11,113 nucleotides of DNA from Fen-1038 sp042408355 (GTDB lineage Bacteria; Chloroflexota; Anaerolineae; Anaerolineales; Villigracilaceae): the NCBI GenBank assembly GCA_042408355.1, contig JBHORD010000071.1:1-11113 (forward strand), in the 5' to 3' direction. The position numbers and the translations under genes were made by a program. Numbering within the stretch: position 1 is the stretch's first letter; each line of letters begins with the position of its first letter. Below the pieces are notes generated by a model, which did not search any database, was not told where the DNA came from, and saw only the letters and a program-made list of their open reading frames with translations. Below are positions 1 through 5,528 of this stretch, one piece after another.

Positions 1-510
1 TTTTTCTGGCGGCGGCACGCCTGCGCGCGCGCGCGGCGTCAAATACAACGATTGCGAAAGCGCCAGGAGTAATTTGCGTTTGCCATCGAGCCGCGCATCC
101 ATGCCCTGAAAACGTTGAGCCAGCGCATTGACCATATCCCACATTTTGACGTACTCTTTTATCTCCTTGCTATTCGGCTTGAATTTTCGCGCCGCTTTGA
201 TTTGTATGTCATATTCGCGTTTGATCTCTTTGCGAATTTCAGCAAGTTCAACGACCTCCTCCTCGAGCAGACAATACTTTACCAATATATCGAGATCCCA
301 TGCCGTTGCAAGCGGCTGTTCAATTTCACTGTTGAGCTTGATCAGCCATTTCCACGCATTGATCGCTCGGGGATGACCTGTCAGCGCCGCAGGAGGCACA
401 ACAGGCAACGCAGTGCGCGGTGTCACCGCCGACTCAGCGCTCGCGCGTGCGGCCTTATCCGCAAGTGGATCGTGTCTCGTATTCAAAGTCGATGGTTTAA
501 GTGCTGGCAT
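1..510 (-). CDS. Phage terminase small subunit, P27 family (3' end off the window)
   Basis: The reading frame is open from an ATG at 510-508 to the window edge, giving 170 residues without a stop. Residues 1-45 are a Pro/Ala-rich tail. Residues 48-165 look like a P27-type small terminase subunit: a Trp-containing helix (AWKWLIKL, 52-59), a 'WDLDILVKYC' segment (71-80), a charged helical region, then 'LYLTPRARAG' (155-164), matching the family's LGLTPxxR box near the C-terminus. Family members bind the packaging site and bring the large subunit to the DNA. The HNH nuclease just upstream is a usual partner. An in-frame stop at 565-567 limits the start to ATG 510 or GTG 525, and no clear Shine-Dalgarno is seen before either. 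The large terminase subunit should follow beyond position 1. The family call is from motif memory, not a profile search. Confidence 0.8.
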   Translation of the reverse strand, partial: MPALKPSTLNTRHDPLADKAARASAESAVTPRTALPVVPPAALTGHPRAINAWKWLIKLNSEIEQPLATAWDLDILVKYCLLEEEVVELAEIRKEIKREYDIQIKAARKFKPNSKEIKEYVKMWDMVNALAQRFQGMDARLDGKRKLLLALSQSLYLTPRARAGVPPPEK

Positions 511-589
511 AATCGGAAATTTCACACATTGGGGAGATTTTTCGTTTCGAGCTGCGACACACGGTTATGCACCCATACAGAAAACTTTT

Positions 590-958
590 TTATGCCCTAC
601 TATTACCAAAACCACCGTCGAAGCGGCTAGTTTTACTGCTGTGGTGCTCATGCAACAACGGTTGCCAGTTGGACGGCAGCCAAAAGAGCGGATCATCAGG
701 ACCGGTAACAGGCACTTTGTGATCGAGATCGGCATTGTGTTTATTGACATGCTGACCACAACCACAAGCGCAACAGGCATCAGGATGAGCATCAAACCAT
801 GCGTCACGAATGATATGCCATTTGTGTCCATACCCGCGCCGGCTCGATGATGGACGCGCTTCGTTTACCCGCGGCGGACGTGGATGCCGCGGGCAAACTT
901 GTCCATATTGCAATAACGCGCCACACGTCGGGCACGGATGCGGCGGTCGGCGTGGCAT
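590..958 (-). CDS. HNH endonuclease, phage type
   Basis: A 122-residue protein with an N-terminal Cys pair (CPTC, 9-12) plus C22, a central 'SRRGYGHKWHIIRDAWF' segment (38-54), a Cys cluster at 62-67, and a C-terminal HNH core: the 'DLDHKVP' strand (H80), N97 in 'LPSNWQPL', and the closing 'HEHHSSKT' (H103, H105, H106). These are the metal- and phosphate-binding positions of the HNH family. Nucleases of this size next to a small terminase are common in tailed phages, where HNH proteins stimulate terminase cutting at packaging, so that role is inferred from position. The ATG overlaps the stop of the upstream membrane gene by one base (TAATG), suggesting coupled translation. About 80 bases separate its stop from the terminase start. 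Confidence 0.9.
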   Translation of the reverse strand: MPRRPPHPCPTCGALLQYGQVCPRHPRPPRVNEARPSSSRRGYGHKWHIIRDAWFDAHPDACCACGCGQHVNKHNADLDHKVPVTGPDDPLFWLPSNWQPLLHEHHSSKTSRFDGGFGNSRA

Positions 959-1374
959 TATTTCGGCTGTTTGCCTTTGACGTTGACCGGTCGCGGTTTG
1001 GTAATTGCAACCAGAAAACCACGCGCCCGCAGTTCTGGATTGATCCCGAATAGACTGAGCACAAATAATACAACAGCCAGCAGAACAACATCAGTCAACG
1101 GGAATGCAGGTACGTAGAATTTGACAATGAAATATATAACACCAGTGAGCAAGAACCAAAATTCCTTATTGCGAATCAGGTCATTGATTGTCACTGGCGC
1201 GATTCCGCGGATAGCCGCTTTGACGCGCGGATAAATTCCAATGCCGCCGAGCGCAGCCAAAAGCAGGGCCAGCATTTGGTCTGGATTGAGCGGGAAGGCT
1301 GGAAAGAAAAACTTTGCGACAAAGTAAATCAATCCAATGACCAGCGTCCAGAAATTGAGACTATTGAATATCAT
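958..1374 (-). CDS. Holin-like membrane protein with internal duplication
   Basis: A 138-residue hydrophobic protein made of two copies of one unit. Residues 8-53 (FWTLVIGLIYFVAKFF.PAFPL...) and 72-117 (FWFLLTGVIYFIVKFYVPAFPL...) align with a fixed offset of 64. Each copy has a membrane helix, a PAFPL turn, a second membrane helix, and a GI-P-RA basic end, so four membrane segments are expected. The tail (KPRPVNVKGKQPK) is basic. The start has a strong AAAGGAG site six bases upstream. Size, hydrophobicity, basic tail and position before HNH/terminase fit a holin or other lysis-linked membrane protein, but no endolysin is seen nearby, so function is inference. It is the first gene after the hairpins at 1399-1467. 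Confidence 0.75.
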   Translation of the reverse strand: MIFNSLNFWTLVIGLIYFVAKFFFPAFPLNPDQMLALLLAALGGIGIYPRVKAAIRGIAPVTINDLIRNKEFWFLLTGVIYFIVKFYVPAFPLTDVVLLAVVLFVLSLFGINPELRARGFLVAITKPRPVNVKGKQPK

Positions 1375-1398
1375 TTCATTCTCCTTTTGTAAATAATA

Positions 1399-1431
1399 GC
1401 ACCCGATGACTCATGCGGAGTCATCGGGTGC
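1399..1431 (-). terminator. Strong hairpin, possible terminator or attenuator
   Basis: A perfect 14-bp stem (GCACCCGATGACTC with its complement) closes a 5-base loop. On the minus strand it is followed by TATTATTTAC, a T-rich but not pure T-tract. It lies between the accessory genes and the holin/HNH/terminase genes, and the Shine-Dalgarno of the holin-like gene begins about a dozen bases downstream. A leaky terminator or mRNA-processing stem is the simplest reading. Confidence 0.55.
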
Positions 1432-1446
1432 ATCAACCGACATTAT

Positions 1447-1467
1447 GTCCCAAGACCGGCCTGGGAC
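1447..1467 (-). other. Second hairpin in tandem with the 1399-1431 stem
   Basis: On the minus strand GTCCCAGG pairs with CTTGGGAC (8 bp including one G-T) around a 5-base loop. It stands 15 bases upstream of the longer stem, in the short gap after the 129-residue gene. No T-tract follows, so it is more likely an RNA-structure element than a terminator by itself. Confidence 0.4.
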
Positions 1468-1479
1468 TGCTCATTCATA

Positions 1480-1869
1480 TTATACAACTGTTTTGACGCC
1501 GCGGATCGCTTTCTGTTGAACAATAGCATTCACTTGTTCCATTGACGTAATCCCAAAATGCGACATCAATGCCAAGAAGCCAGCTTGACCAATTTCCCAG
1601 CGCTGTACATTTCCGCATATCGTGCATCGGATATTACGCGCATCACCAATTACATCCAGACGAATACTAGGACGCTGGGGCGGGCATTGACCTGCCGGCA
1701 CGCTGACATCGTAGACTGCTAATGCTGTGACGCGATGACCTTCGTCTTCGACATAGCGCAGTTCTCCGATAATATGCGAGCGTGAAGGCAATTCATGTTT
1801 TTTTACGACCTCTCCGGTACAGAGAAAAAACCGGCGTTTCTGTTGATGCAGATATGGGTCATCAGACAT
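1480..1869 (-). CDS. Hypothetical protein with one CxxC pair
   Basis: A 129-residue protein I do not recognise. The N-terminal half is mixed and charged. The middle (residues 48-75) looks like beta strands. A CTIC pair (82-85) sits in 'IRCTICGNVQRWEIG', like half a zinc ribbon, with other Cys at 17 and 62. The C-terminal part (96-125) looks helical. The start has GGAG eight bases upstream. The gene begins 27 bases after an attC-like repeat (1896-2015), so it may be the next cassette or the first gene outside the array. It is followed by two hairpins. Confidence 0.75.
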   Translation of the reverse strand: MSDDPYLHQQKRRFFLCTGEVVKKHELPSRSHIIGELRYVEDEGHRVTALAVYDVSVPAGQCPPQRPSIRLDVIGDARNIRCTICGNVQRWEIGQAGFLALMSHFGITSMEQVNAIVQQKAIRGVKTVV

Positions 1870-1895
1870 TTGTATTCTCCATAAATTTATTCATT

Positions 1896-2015
1896 GCCCA
1901 ACGGTTTGCGTTACCTGCGCCTGGGAGAATCAGCCGGTTTGACGGGATCAGCCTCTCGCCCAGGATCGCCATTTTGGCGGGACGTACCAGGCGTCAGGTG
2001 CACGCGGTGTTCGGC
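1896..2015 (-). repeat. attC-like imperfect inverted repeat, copy A
   Basis: 120 bp between the stop of the 63-residue gene and the start of the 129-residue gene. Read on the minus strand it opens with GCCGAAC, has an inner GTGCACCTGACGCC arm, a variable centre, a matching GGCGCAGGTAACGC arm, a 5-base spacer and closes with GTTGGGC. The outer boxes fit the integron consensus RYYYAAC and GTTRRRY. The inner arms pair except for one unpaired A (ACCTG-A-CGCC). Two sister copies lie at 2238-2332 and 2549-2671. Confidence 0.65.
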
Positions 2016-2021
2016 GGCTTC

Positions 2022-2213
2022 TCATTTGAGCAATAAAACTTCATCTTGCAAATCTTCTTCGGGACGTTTCCACGACACAGTATCTTCAATAGCCCATCGC
2101 AAAGTTGTTTCTGCAAAATAAGCCATGCGCCGCGTTTCCACATCTTCTGTGCTATCAATTATCTCGCGCAGTTTTTTGATGGTGCGCTTTATGCTTGCTT
2201 GTGACTGTTTCAC
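2022..2213 (-). CDS. Small hypothetical protein (63 aa), cassette-like gene
   Basis: A charged helical protein of 63 residues (KRTIKKLREIIDSTEDVETRRMAYFAETTLRWAIEDTVSW). No known family is recognised; the pattern suggests a two-helix bundle. The start is GTG at 2213 with AAGG about nine bases upstream. It overlaps the end of the preceding 122-residue frame by about 60 bases. The gene starts just downstream of attC-like copy B and stops (TGA, 2024-2022) seven bases before copy A, exactly as a gene-cassette ORF would. Confidence 0.6.
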   Translation of the reverse strand: MKQSQASIKRTIKKLREIIDSTEDVETRRMAYFAETTLRWAIEDTVSWKRPEEDLQDEVLLLK

Positions 2214-2523
2214 CTTTACCTACCTTCTCGGCGTGCCGCCGAACGGTTTGCGTTAGCGGCGGCGGCGTATTGCGCTCGACCTGCCCATTTTCGGCGGGCG
2301 TAGCCGCCTGTCCACTGCACGCATTGTTGGGCAACCTCACCGCCTTGACAATGAGATTGCCATTGACGGCTTGCCATAATTGCGCCTTGCCTATTCGAGC
2401 CATTCGATCAAACACATAGCCATTGATTGCGATTGCTCTGGTAGATGCGTCACTCCACAAGCGGAAATGTTCTTGCGATTCACCGTTTACGCCTACCTCA
2501 TAACGTGCTAATACTGTTTTCAT
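2155..2523 (-). CDS. Hypothetical protein (122 aa) reading through an attC-like repeat
   Basis: The start is well supported: AAGGAG five bases before the ATG at 2523. Residues 1-64 (MKTVLARYEVGVNGES...QLWQAVNGNLIVKAVRLP) look like a compact folded domain of unknown function. Residues about 64-95 are encoded by the attC-like repeat copy B, and the tail to 122 is Lys/His/Gln-rich low complexity that overlaps the next gene. The natural protein may therefore be the first 65 or so residues with a repeat-encoded tail gained when the frame lost its stop. Cassette genes whose frame runs into their attC site are known. It begins about 25 bases after copy C. Confidence 0.6.
   Translation of the reverse strand: MKTVLARYEVGVNGESQEHFRLWSDASTRAIAINGYVFDRMARIGKAQLWQAVNGNLIVKAVRLPNNACSGQAATPAENGQVERNTPPPLTQTVRRHAEKVGKGETVTSKHKAHHQKTARDN
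2238..2332 (-). repeat. attC-like imperfect inverted repeat, copy B
   Basis: 95 bp. On the minus strand it opens with GCCCAAC, then a GTGCAGTGGAC arm, a GC-rich centre, a CCGCTAACGC arm, a 5-base spacer AAACC, and closes with GTTCGGC. The spacer and the CTAACGC-AAACC-GTT end are identical to copy C. As in the other copies, the inner arms pair around one unpaired A (GTGG-A-C). It lies inside the C-terminal coding part of the 122-residue gene and ends 25 bases before the GTG of the 63-residue gene. Confidence 0.65.
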
Positions 2524-2548
2524 AAGACTCCTTATTTTGCAAGCGGTT

Positions 2549-2671
2549 GCCCAACGGTTTGCGTTAGCGGCGGCGCAAGAACAGTTCTGGTAAGCCCGTG
2601 GCGTTGCAGGATGGACAATGGCAATAAAACGCCTGCGCTAGTGCGCCGTCCGCCTGCACGCTTTGTTCTAC
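2549..2671 (-). repeat. attC-like imperfect inverted repeat, copy C
   Basis: 123 bp. On the minus strand it opens with a degenerate box (GTAGAAC), then a GTGCAGGCGGACGGCGC arm, a longer centre, a GCGCCGCCGCTAACGC arm, spacer AAACC, and closes with GTTGGGC. The arms pair except for one extra A (GCGG-A-CGGC). The whole repeat lies over the 3' end of the 76-residue gene, whose TAA stop is inside the inner arm, a placement typical of cassette ORFs ending in attC. Confidence 0.6.
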
Positions 2672-2794
2672 AGCCTGCCTTTCATGCTCGGCTAAAAACT
2701 CTTCTTCTGTCATTCTTGACAAACGGAGAAAAGCATCAAAGGCTACTCCGCTTGCCCATTCCCGAATCTTATCCAAAAAAGATTGTTTACCCAT
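2564..2794 (-). CDS. Small hypothetical protein with CxCxxC motif (76 aa)
   Basis: A 76-residue protein. The N-terminal 40 residues (MGKQSFLDKIREWASGVAFDAFLRLSRMTEEEFLAEHERQ) are helical and acidic. The C-terminal part, from about residue 42, is encoded by attC-like copy C and carries CHCPSC (58-63), half of a possible zinc ribbon. AAAGGA precedes the ATG. The TAA stop sits within the inner arm of the repeat. The family is unknown. Whether the Cys motif is a real part of the fold or a by-product of translating the repeat cannot be decided here. Confidence 0.65.
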   Translation of the reverse strand: MGKQSFLDKIREWASGVAFDAFLRLSRMTEEEFLAEHERQAVEQSVQADGALAQAFYCHCPSCNATGLPELFLRRR

Positions 2795-2821
2795 TACCTA
2801 TCCTTTCAAGTGGCTGTAGAA

Positions 2822-3139
2822 CTATGATTTTGACTGCAACGTAATACAAACCAGCGGAGCGCTATCCAAAAATTTCTGAACACTGCCGTACATTGACATA
2901 ATTTCTGCCATCCTGTATTCCGGCAACCTCCATGATCCGTGCCGCGTCTTCTTCGCCTTGGCTCTCACTTGATACGGCTCTGACGTTGCCTTTCCATGAA
3001 AATACCGAATCTGCCACAACTCCCCGCAACTCGGACATTCCGCCAGCGCTTCACTTTTGGCGGGTAATCGCTTCGACCATCCGCGAAACGTCAAAAAATT
3101 TCCACATTTCCTACAGATTGGTTTTTGATCCATCATCAT
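2822..3139 (-). CDS. Zinc-ribbon protein (105 aa)
   Basis: Two Cys pairs, CRKC (9-12) and CPSC (35-38), form a clear four-Cys zinc ribbon in the first 40 residues. A Lys/Arg-rich stretch follows (59-72, RAKAKKTRHGSWRL), then a C-terminal helix. This suggests a small nucleic-acid-binding protein, but no named family is recognised. The start has AGAGGAG seven bases upstream and three consecutive Met codons, so the first residue is uncertain by two positions. It lies 13 bases after the 69-residue gene. Confidence 0.75.
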   Translation of the reverse strand: MMMDQKPICRKCGNFLTFRGWSKRLPAKSEALAECPSCGELWQIRYFHGKATSEPYQVRAKAKKTRHGSWRLPEYRMAEIMSMYGSVQKFLDSAPLVCITLQSKS

Positions 3140-3152
3140 GATTTCTCCTCTA

Positions 3153-3362
3153 TCAACAATCTTCTACCACAGCCGCCACAAGATTTCGGCGAGCCGCTTC
3201 TCTACATTCCTCCGCACGGCGGACGCAATACGCATAATTCATATTAGCGCACACATCCAAATAACGCATTGCCAAATCCATCCAGACGTCAGGATCAGAG
3301 CAATTGCCATTCTTTGCCGCCAGAAAATCGGCCTTGAGTTGATTGAATTGATCTCTGTTCAC
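3153..3362 (-). CDS. Small hypothetical protein (69 aa), coupled to the helicase loader
   Basis: The start is GTG at 3362, overlapping the TGA of the helicase-loader gene (GTGA, 4-base overlap), with a near-perfect GGAGG site just upstream. The protein is helical with Cys at 21, 38, 46, 53 and 69 ('DVCANMNYAYCVRRAEECREAARRN'). No family is recognised. Its tight coupling to the initiator/loader pair suggests a part in replication, though that is position only. Confidence 0.7.
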   Translation of the reverse strand: MNRDQFNQLKADFLAAKNGNCSDPDVWMDLAMRYLDVCANMNYAYCVRRAEECREAARRNLVAAVVEDC

Positions 3363-4198
3363 GATTTCCTCCGCAACAACGGACGCATATCCGAATCGTT
3401 GTTTACGATAATTGGATCGCCGTCCCGCCGGTTACGTCCATCCCGCAGACGGGAATAAATTCGCGGTTCGAGTGATTCCGGCTCCTCATTCATCGCTAGC
3501 AGAGTAAATGACCGCCCATCCAAACCATCACGCCAACGGCGATCAATCAAATTCCGCAATTGCTCCAAACGCCAATCTGTGATTTTGACGGCTTGGAATT
3601 CATCAATTGCCAGCATCCGCACGGATTTGATGCGTTCCAGGCGAGCATACATGGATTCGCTCTTGACATCGCCATTACCATAAAACTCTTGCAGCCAATT
3701 TAGCAGGTCGTATGCCGGCAGATAAATCGCAGGAATGCCGCGGTCTAAAAACTCATTGACCGTGGCAATGAGCGCCGCGCTTTTGGCATTGCCATTCGTC
3801 CCCCAAATGGTCAACATAAATGCCTTCATCTCGACCATTTCCCGGCAGGCACTGATCATTGCCTGCGTATCCATTCGTCCCTTGGTGACAATAGTCGCCA
3901 GCCGATAACGCTTTTCATCATCAGTCAATTCTGAAATAGCCTGCAACTCTTCACGCTGACGGTCCATGCGCTGACGAATACAATGCTCGCATGGTACTGA
4001 AAACGAATAACCGGGGTTGTATCCCATCGCCAGCTTTTCGTCATGCGACAGCGGGCGGAATCCAGAATCTTGACAATACTCACACTGATATTGCTTGGGC
4101 ATTGATTGCTTCTGCCGCGGCTCGGTCTGCATCGGTGTAGACGGTAGTATTCTGCTTGTGCCCTGAGACTTTGCAATTACCTGTGCTATTGTTGGCAT
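3359..4198 (-). CDS. DnaC/IstB-type AAA+ helicase loader
   Basis: A 279-residue AAA+ ATPase. Residues 39-73 hold two Cys pairs (CEYC, CEHC), an N-terminal zinc finger as in many phage DnaC-like loaders. The Walker A motif is GTNGNAKS (133-140); the residue before the Lys is Ala where Gly is usual. Walker B is VRMLAIDE (193-200). Sensor 1 is N237 in LLAMNEE, and an arginine finger is likely at R250 (YSRLRDGR). Such proteins load the replicative DnaB helicase at an origin. It follows a DnaD-type initiator, the usual phage pairing. ATG 4198 has GGAG eight bases upstream and gives a 119-base overlap with the initiator frame. A shorter start at residue 33 (MPKQYQCEYC) would cut that to about 23 bases but lacks a Shine-Dalgarno. 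Confidence 0.88.
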   Translation of the reverse strand: MPTIAQVIAKSQGTSRILPSTPMQTEPRQKQSMPKQYQCEYCQDSGFRPLSHDEKLAMGYNPGYSFSVPCEHCIRQRMDRQREELQAISELTDDEKRYRLATIVTKGRMDTQAMISACREMVEMKAFMLTIWGTNGNAKSAALIATVNEFLDRGIPAIYLPAYDLLNWLQEFYGNGDVKSESMYARLERIKSVRMLAIDEFQAVKITDWRLEQLRNLIDRRWRDGLDGRSFTLLAMNEEPESLEPRIYSRLRDGRNRRDGDPIIVNNDSDMRPLLRRKS

Positions 4199-4859
4199 TT
4201 TGTCGCTCCAATCTATTCAAACTCGGTCGGACATTCTTCGCCTTGCAACTTTTCAAAATCGCCTCGACATATTTCCAGTTGCGCGCGTTCGCTTTGACGG
4301 CAATCTGAATCGCCTCGATGATCCATTCAGATGGTATCTTCTCCACGTCCAGCCAGCTATTGATTGCATCTGAGATCATCGGCGTAATTGCCCCGATCTC
4401 AGATTCGTATATTTTGAAAATTTCGGCGGCGCTATTAACAACAACAAGATTAACTGATGGTTGGTTGATTCGGGTGACACTAGTGTCACCCGAATCCGTG
4501 TCACCCGAATCCGTGTCACCGGTGGCAGTCTGACGGGGTGGCACACTGCCACCCCTGCTTTTTATATCCAATCTGAACGAACCATCCGCCGACAGCAGCG
4601 GAAATTTATATTGATTTGTTCCATGCGGACCCTTTCCGTCAGGTATCAAAATCCCCAAATTTTCCAATCCCCGAACATAACGTTGTACCGAACGCTCATG
4701 ATATCCGGTCTTTTTTGCGACTGTGGCAATGGCTGGGTGAGCGTGAGTGCCATCCTGCCAGGCATGATCGGCATAGATCACCGCGGTGAATTTCATCTCG
4801 CTGGTGAATTCATCGGTGATTGGCAATTCGATGACAAGACCAACGATGAGTCCGCTCAT
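4080..4859 (-). CDS. DnaD-type replication initiator with N-terminal winged helix
   Basis: A 259-residue phage replisome organiser. Residues 25-90 form a winged helix-turn-helix of the type found in replication initiators ('HPAIATVAKKTGYHERSVQRYVRGLENLGIL'). Residues 100-145 are a polar linker with GDTDSGDTDSGDT repeats. Residues 146-215 match a DnaD domain: 'IFKIYESEIGAITPMISDAI', 'IIEAIQIAVKANARNWKYVEAILKS'. The linker is encoded by a palindrome and direct repeats (4467-4555), which suggests that the origin lies inside the gene, as in the lambda O gene. Its ATG overlaps the stop of the upstream membrane gene (ATGA). It overlaps the helicase loader downstream by 119 bases. Confidence 0.87.
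   Translation of the reverse strand: MSGLIVGLVIELPITDEFTSEMKFTAVIYADHAWQDGTHAHPAIATVAKKTGYHERSVQRYVRGLENLGILIPDGKGPHGTNQYKFPLLSADGSFRLDIKSRGGSVPPRQTATGDTDSGDTDSGDTSVTRINQPSVNLVVVNSAAEIFKIYESEIGAITPMISDAINSWLDVEKIPSEWIIEAIQIAVKANARNWKYVEAILKSCKAKNVRPSLNRLERQNANNSTGNCKVSGHKQNTTVYTDADRAAAEAINAQAISV
4467..4555. other. Candidate replication origin: palindrome plus iterons
   Basis: Positions 4467-4496 are a perfect 30-bp palindrome (15-bp half AGTGTCACCCGAATC). The right half continues as 15-bp direct repeats GTGTCACCCGAATCC at 4483-4497 and 4498-4512, plus a partial copy at 4513-4520. Next comes a 9-bp-stem hairpin (GGGGTGGCA, 3-base loop) at 4535-4555, and then an AT-rich run (TTTTTATATCCAATC). 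The site lies in the linker of the initiator gene. Iterons inside an initiator gene are a known phage-origin layout; origin function here is inferred. Confidence 0.6.
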
Positions 4860-5512
4860 GGCTGTGGCTCCACTTTCGATGGTAATTCAACCGGAATCAC
4901 TTTTTCTTTGGCGGTTTTATGCGTAGAACAAATGCGCGTATGACCGCTGTACTTGAATCTATCAGCGAAAGTTTCGCCGCATTCGCAGCGATAGAGCGTC
5001 GCTGATTTTTTCGCTGAGCGACCCTTGAGCGTTGTTGAGTTTCGCTGAGTGTCGCTCCCATCGTCGCTGGATTGTCGCTGAGCGTCGCTGAGCGTCGCTC
5101 CGAGCGTTATAAGCGAACCATCAGCGAACGCTACCAGCGAAATGGCAACGTCCACCAGCGACGCTCCAATGATTGCCAATGTCCAACGCAGGATAGGTGC
5201 GGAAGCCCATAAATCTCCCATCGTTACGTAATTGATTGGCGCAAGAAACACCGGCGTCATCAAAACCAAAATACCAAATGCAATATATGCGAGTCGTTGT
5301 GCCTTTTTTGCTTTGATGCGCGGCAGGCGGCTCGCCGAATATGCCAAACCAACATTGACGACAACCCCGGCCAGGATACCGCCTGCCTGTGCCCATCCGC
5401 TGGTTGCATCGAGCGCATGAAACGCCCTGGCAAATTGCGTCGCTTGGAATGCCGCTGCGCCATAGAGCAACATGGTTCCCACCGTAGGCGCTTTGATTGG
5501 TTTCATTGTCAT
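4856..5512 (-). CDS. Membrane protein with C-terminal zinc finger (218 aa)
   Basis: Residues 11-135 contain about four membrane segments (near 11-30, 42-60, 73-93, 110-130) with a basic 'RLPRIKAKKAQR' loop. A polar linker (141-172) follows. Residues 174-198 look like a C2H2/C2HC zinc finger: C176, C178, H191, C195, H198 in 'YRCECGETFADRFKYSGHTRICSTH'. The architecture resembles the DUF2637-like or Spd-type membrane proteins of actinobacterial mobile elements, joined to a DNA-binding finger; that comparison is a guess. It lies between the FtsK-like pump and the initiator, so a membrane anchor for the replicating DNA is possible. AGGAG precedes the ATG, and its stop overlaps the initiator's start. 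The linker is encoded by a dense short-repeat cluster (4962-5161). Confidence 0.72.
   Translation of the reverse strand: MTMKPIKAPTVGTMLLYGAAAFQATQFARAFHALDATSGWAQAGGILAGVVVNVGLAYSASRLPRIKAKKAQRLAYIAFGILVLMTPVFLAPINYVTMGDLWASAPILRWTLAIIGASLVDVAISLVAFADGSLITLGATLSDAQRQSSDDGSDTQRNSTTLKGRSAKKSATLYRCECGETFADRFKYSGHTRICSTHKTAKEKVIPVELPSKVEPQP
4962..5161. repeat. Cluster of TCGCTGA heptamers
   Basis: Seven exact copies of TCGCTGA (plus-strand starts 4999, 5011, 5042, 5075, 5085; inverted at 4962 and 5121) lie with near-copies TCGCTGG/CCAGCGA (5064, 5134, 5155) and TCGCTCC (5052, 5095) in 200 bp. Between 5042 and 5095 they are spaced 10-12 bp apart. They occur in all three reading frames, so selection on protein sequence does not explain them. 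Confidence 0.65.
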
Positions 5513-5528
5513 TGATTCACTCCTGTTT

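Noticed and set aside
23..35. Alternating GC run, possible Z-DNA
   Set aside because: Only 13 bases, and explained by Ala/Arg codons in the terminase C-terminal segment (TPRARAG).
413..850. Plus-strand frames over the terminase start and HNH gene
   Set aside because: The minus-strand HNH motifs and P27-like sequence are convincing; the plus frame has no family features or start signal.
4962..5161. CRISPR array
   Set aside because: The repeats are only 7 bp, with 10-12 bp spacing and both orientations, and lie in a coding gene; no spacer pattern.
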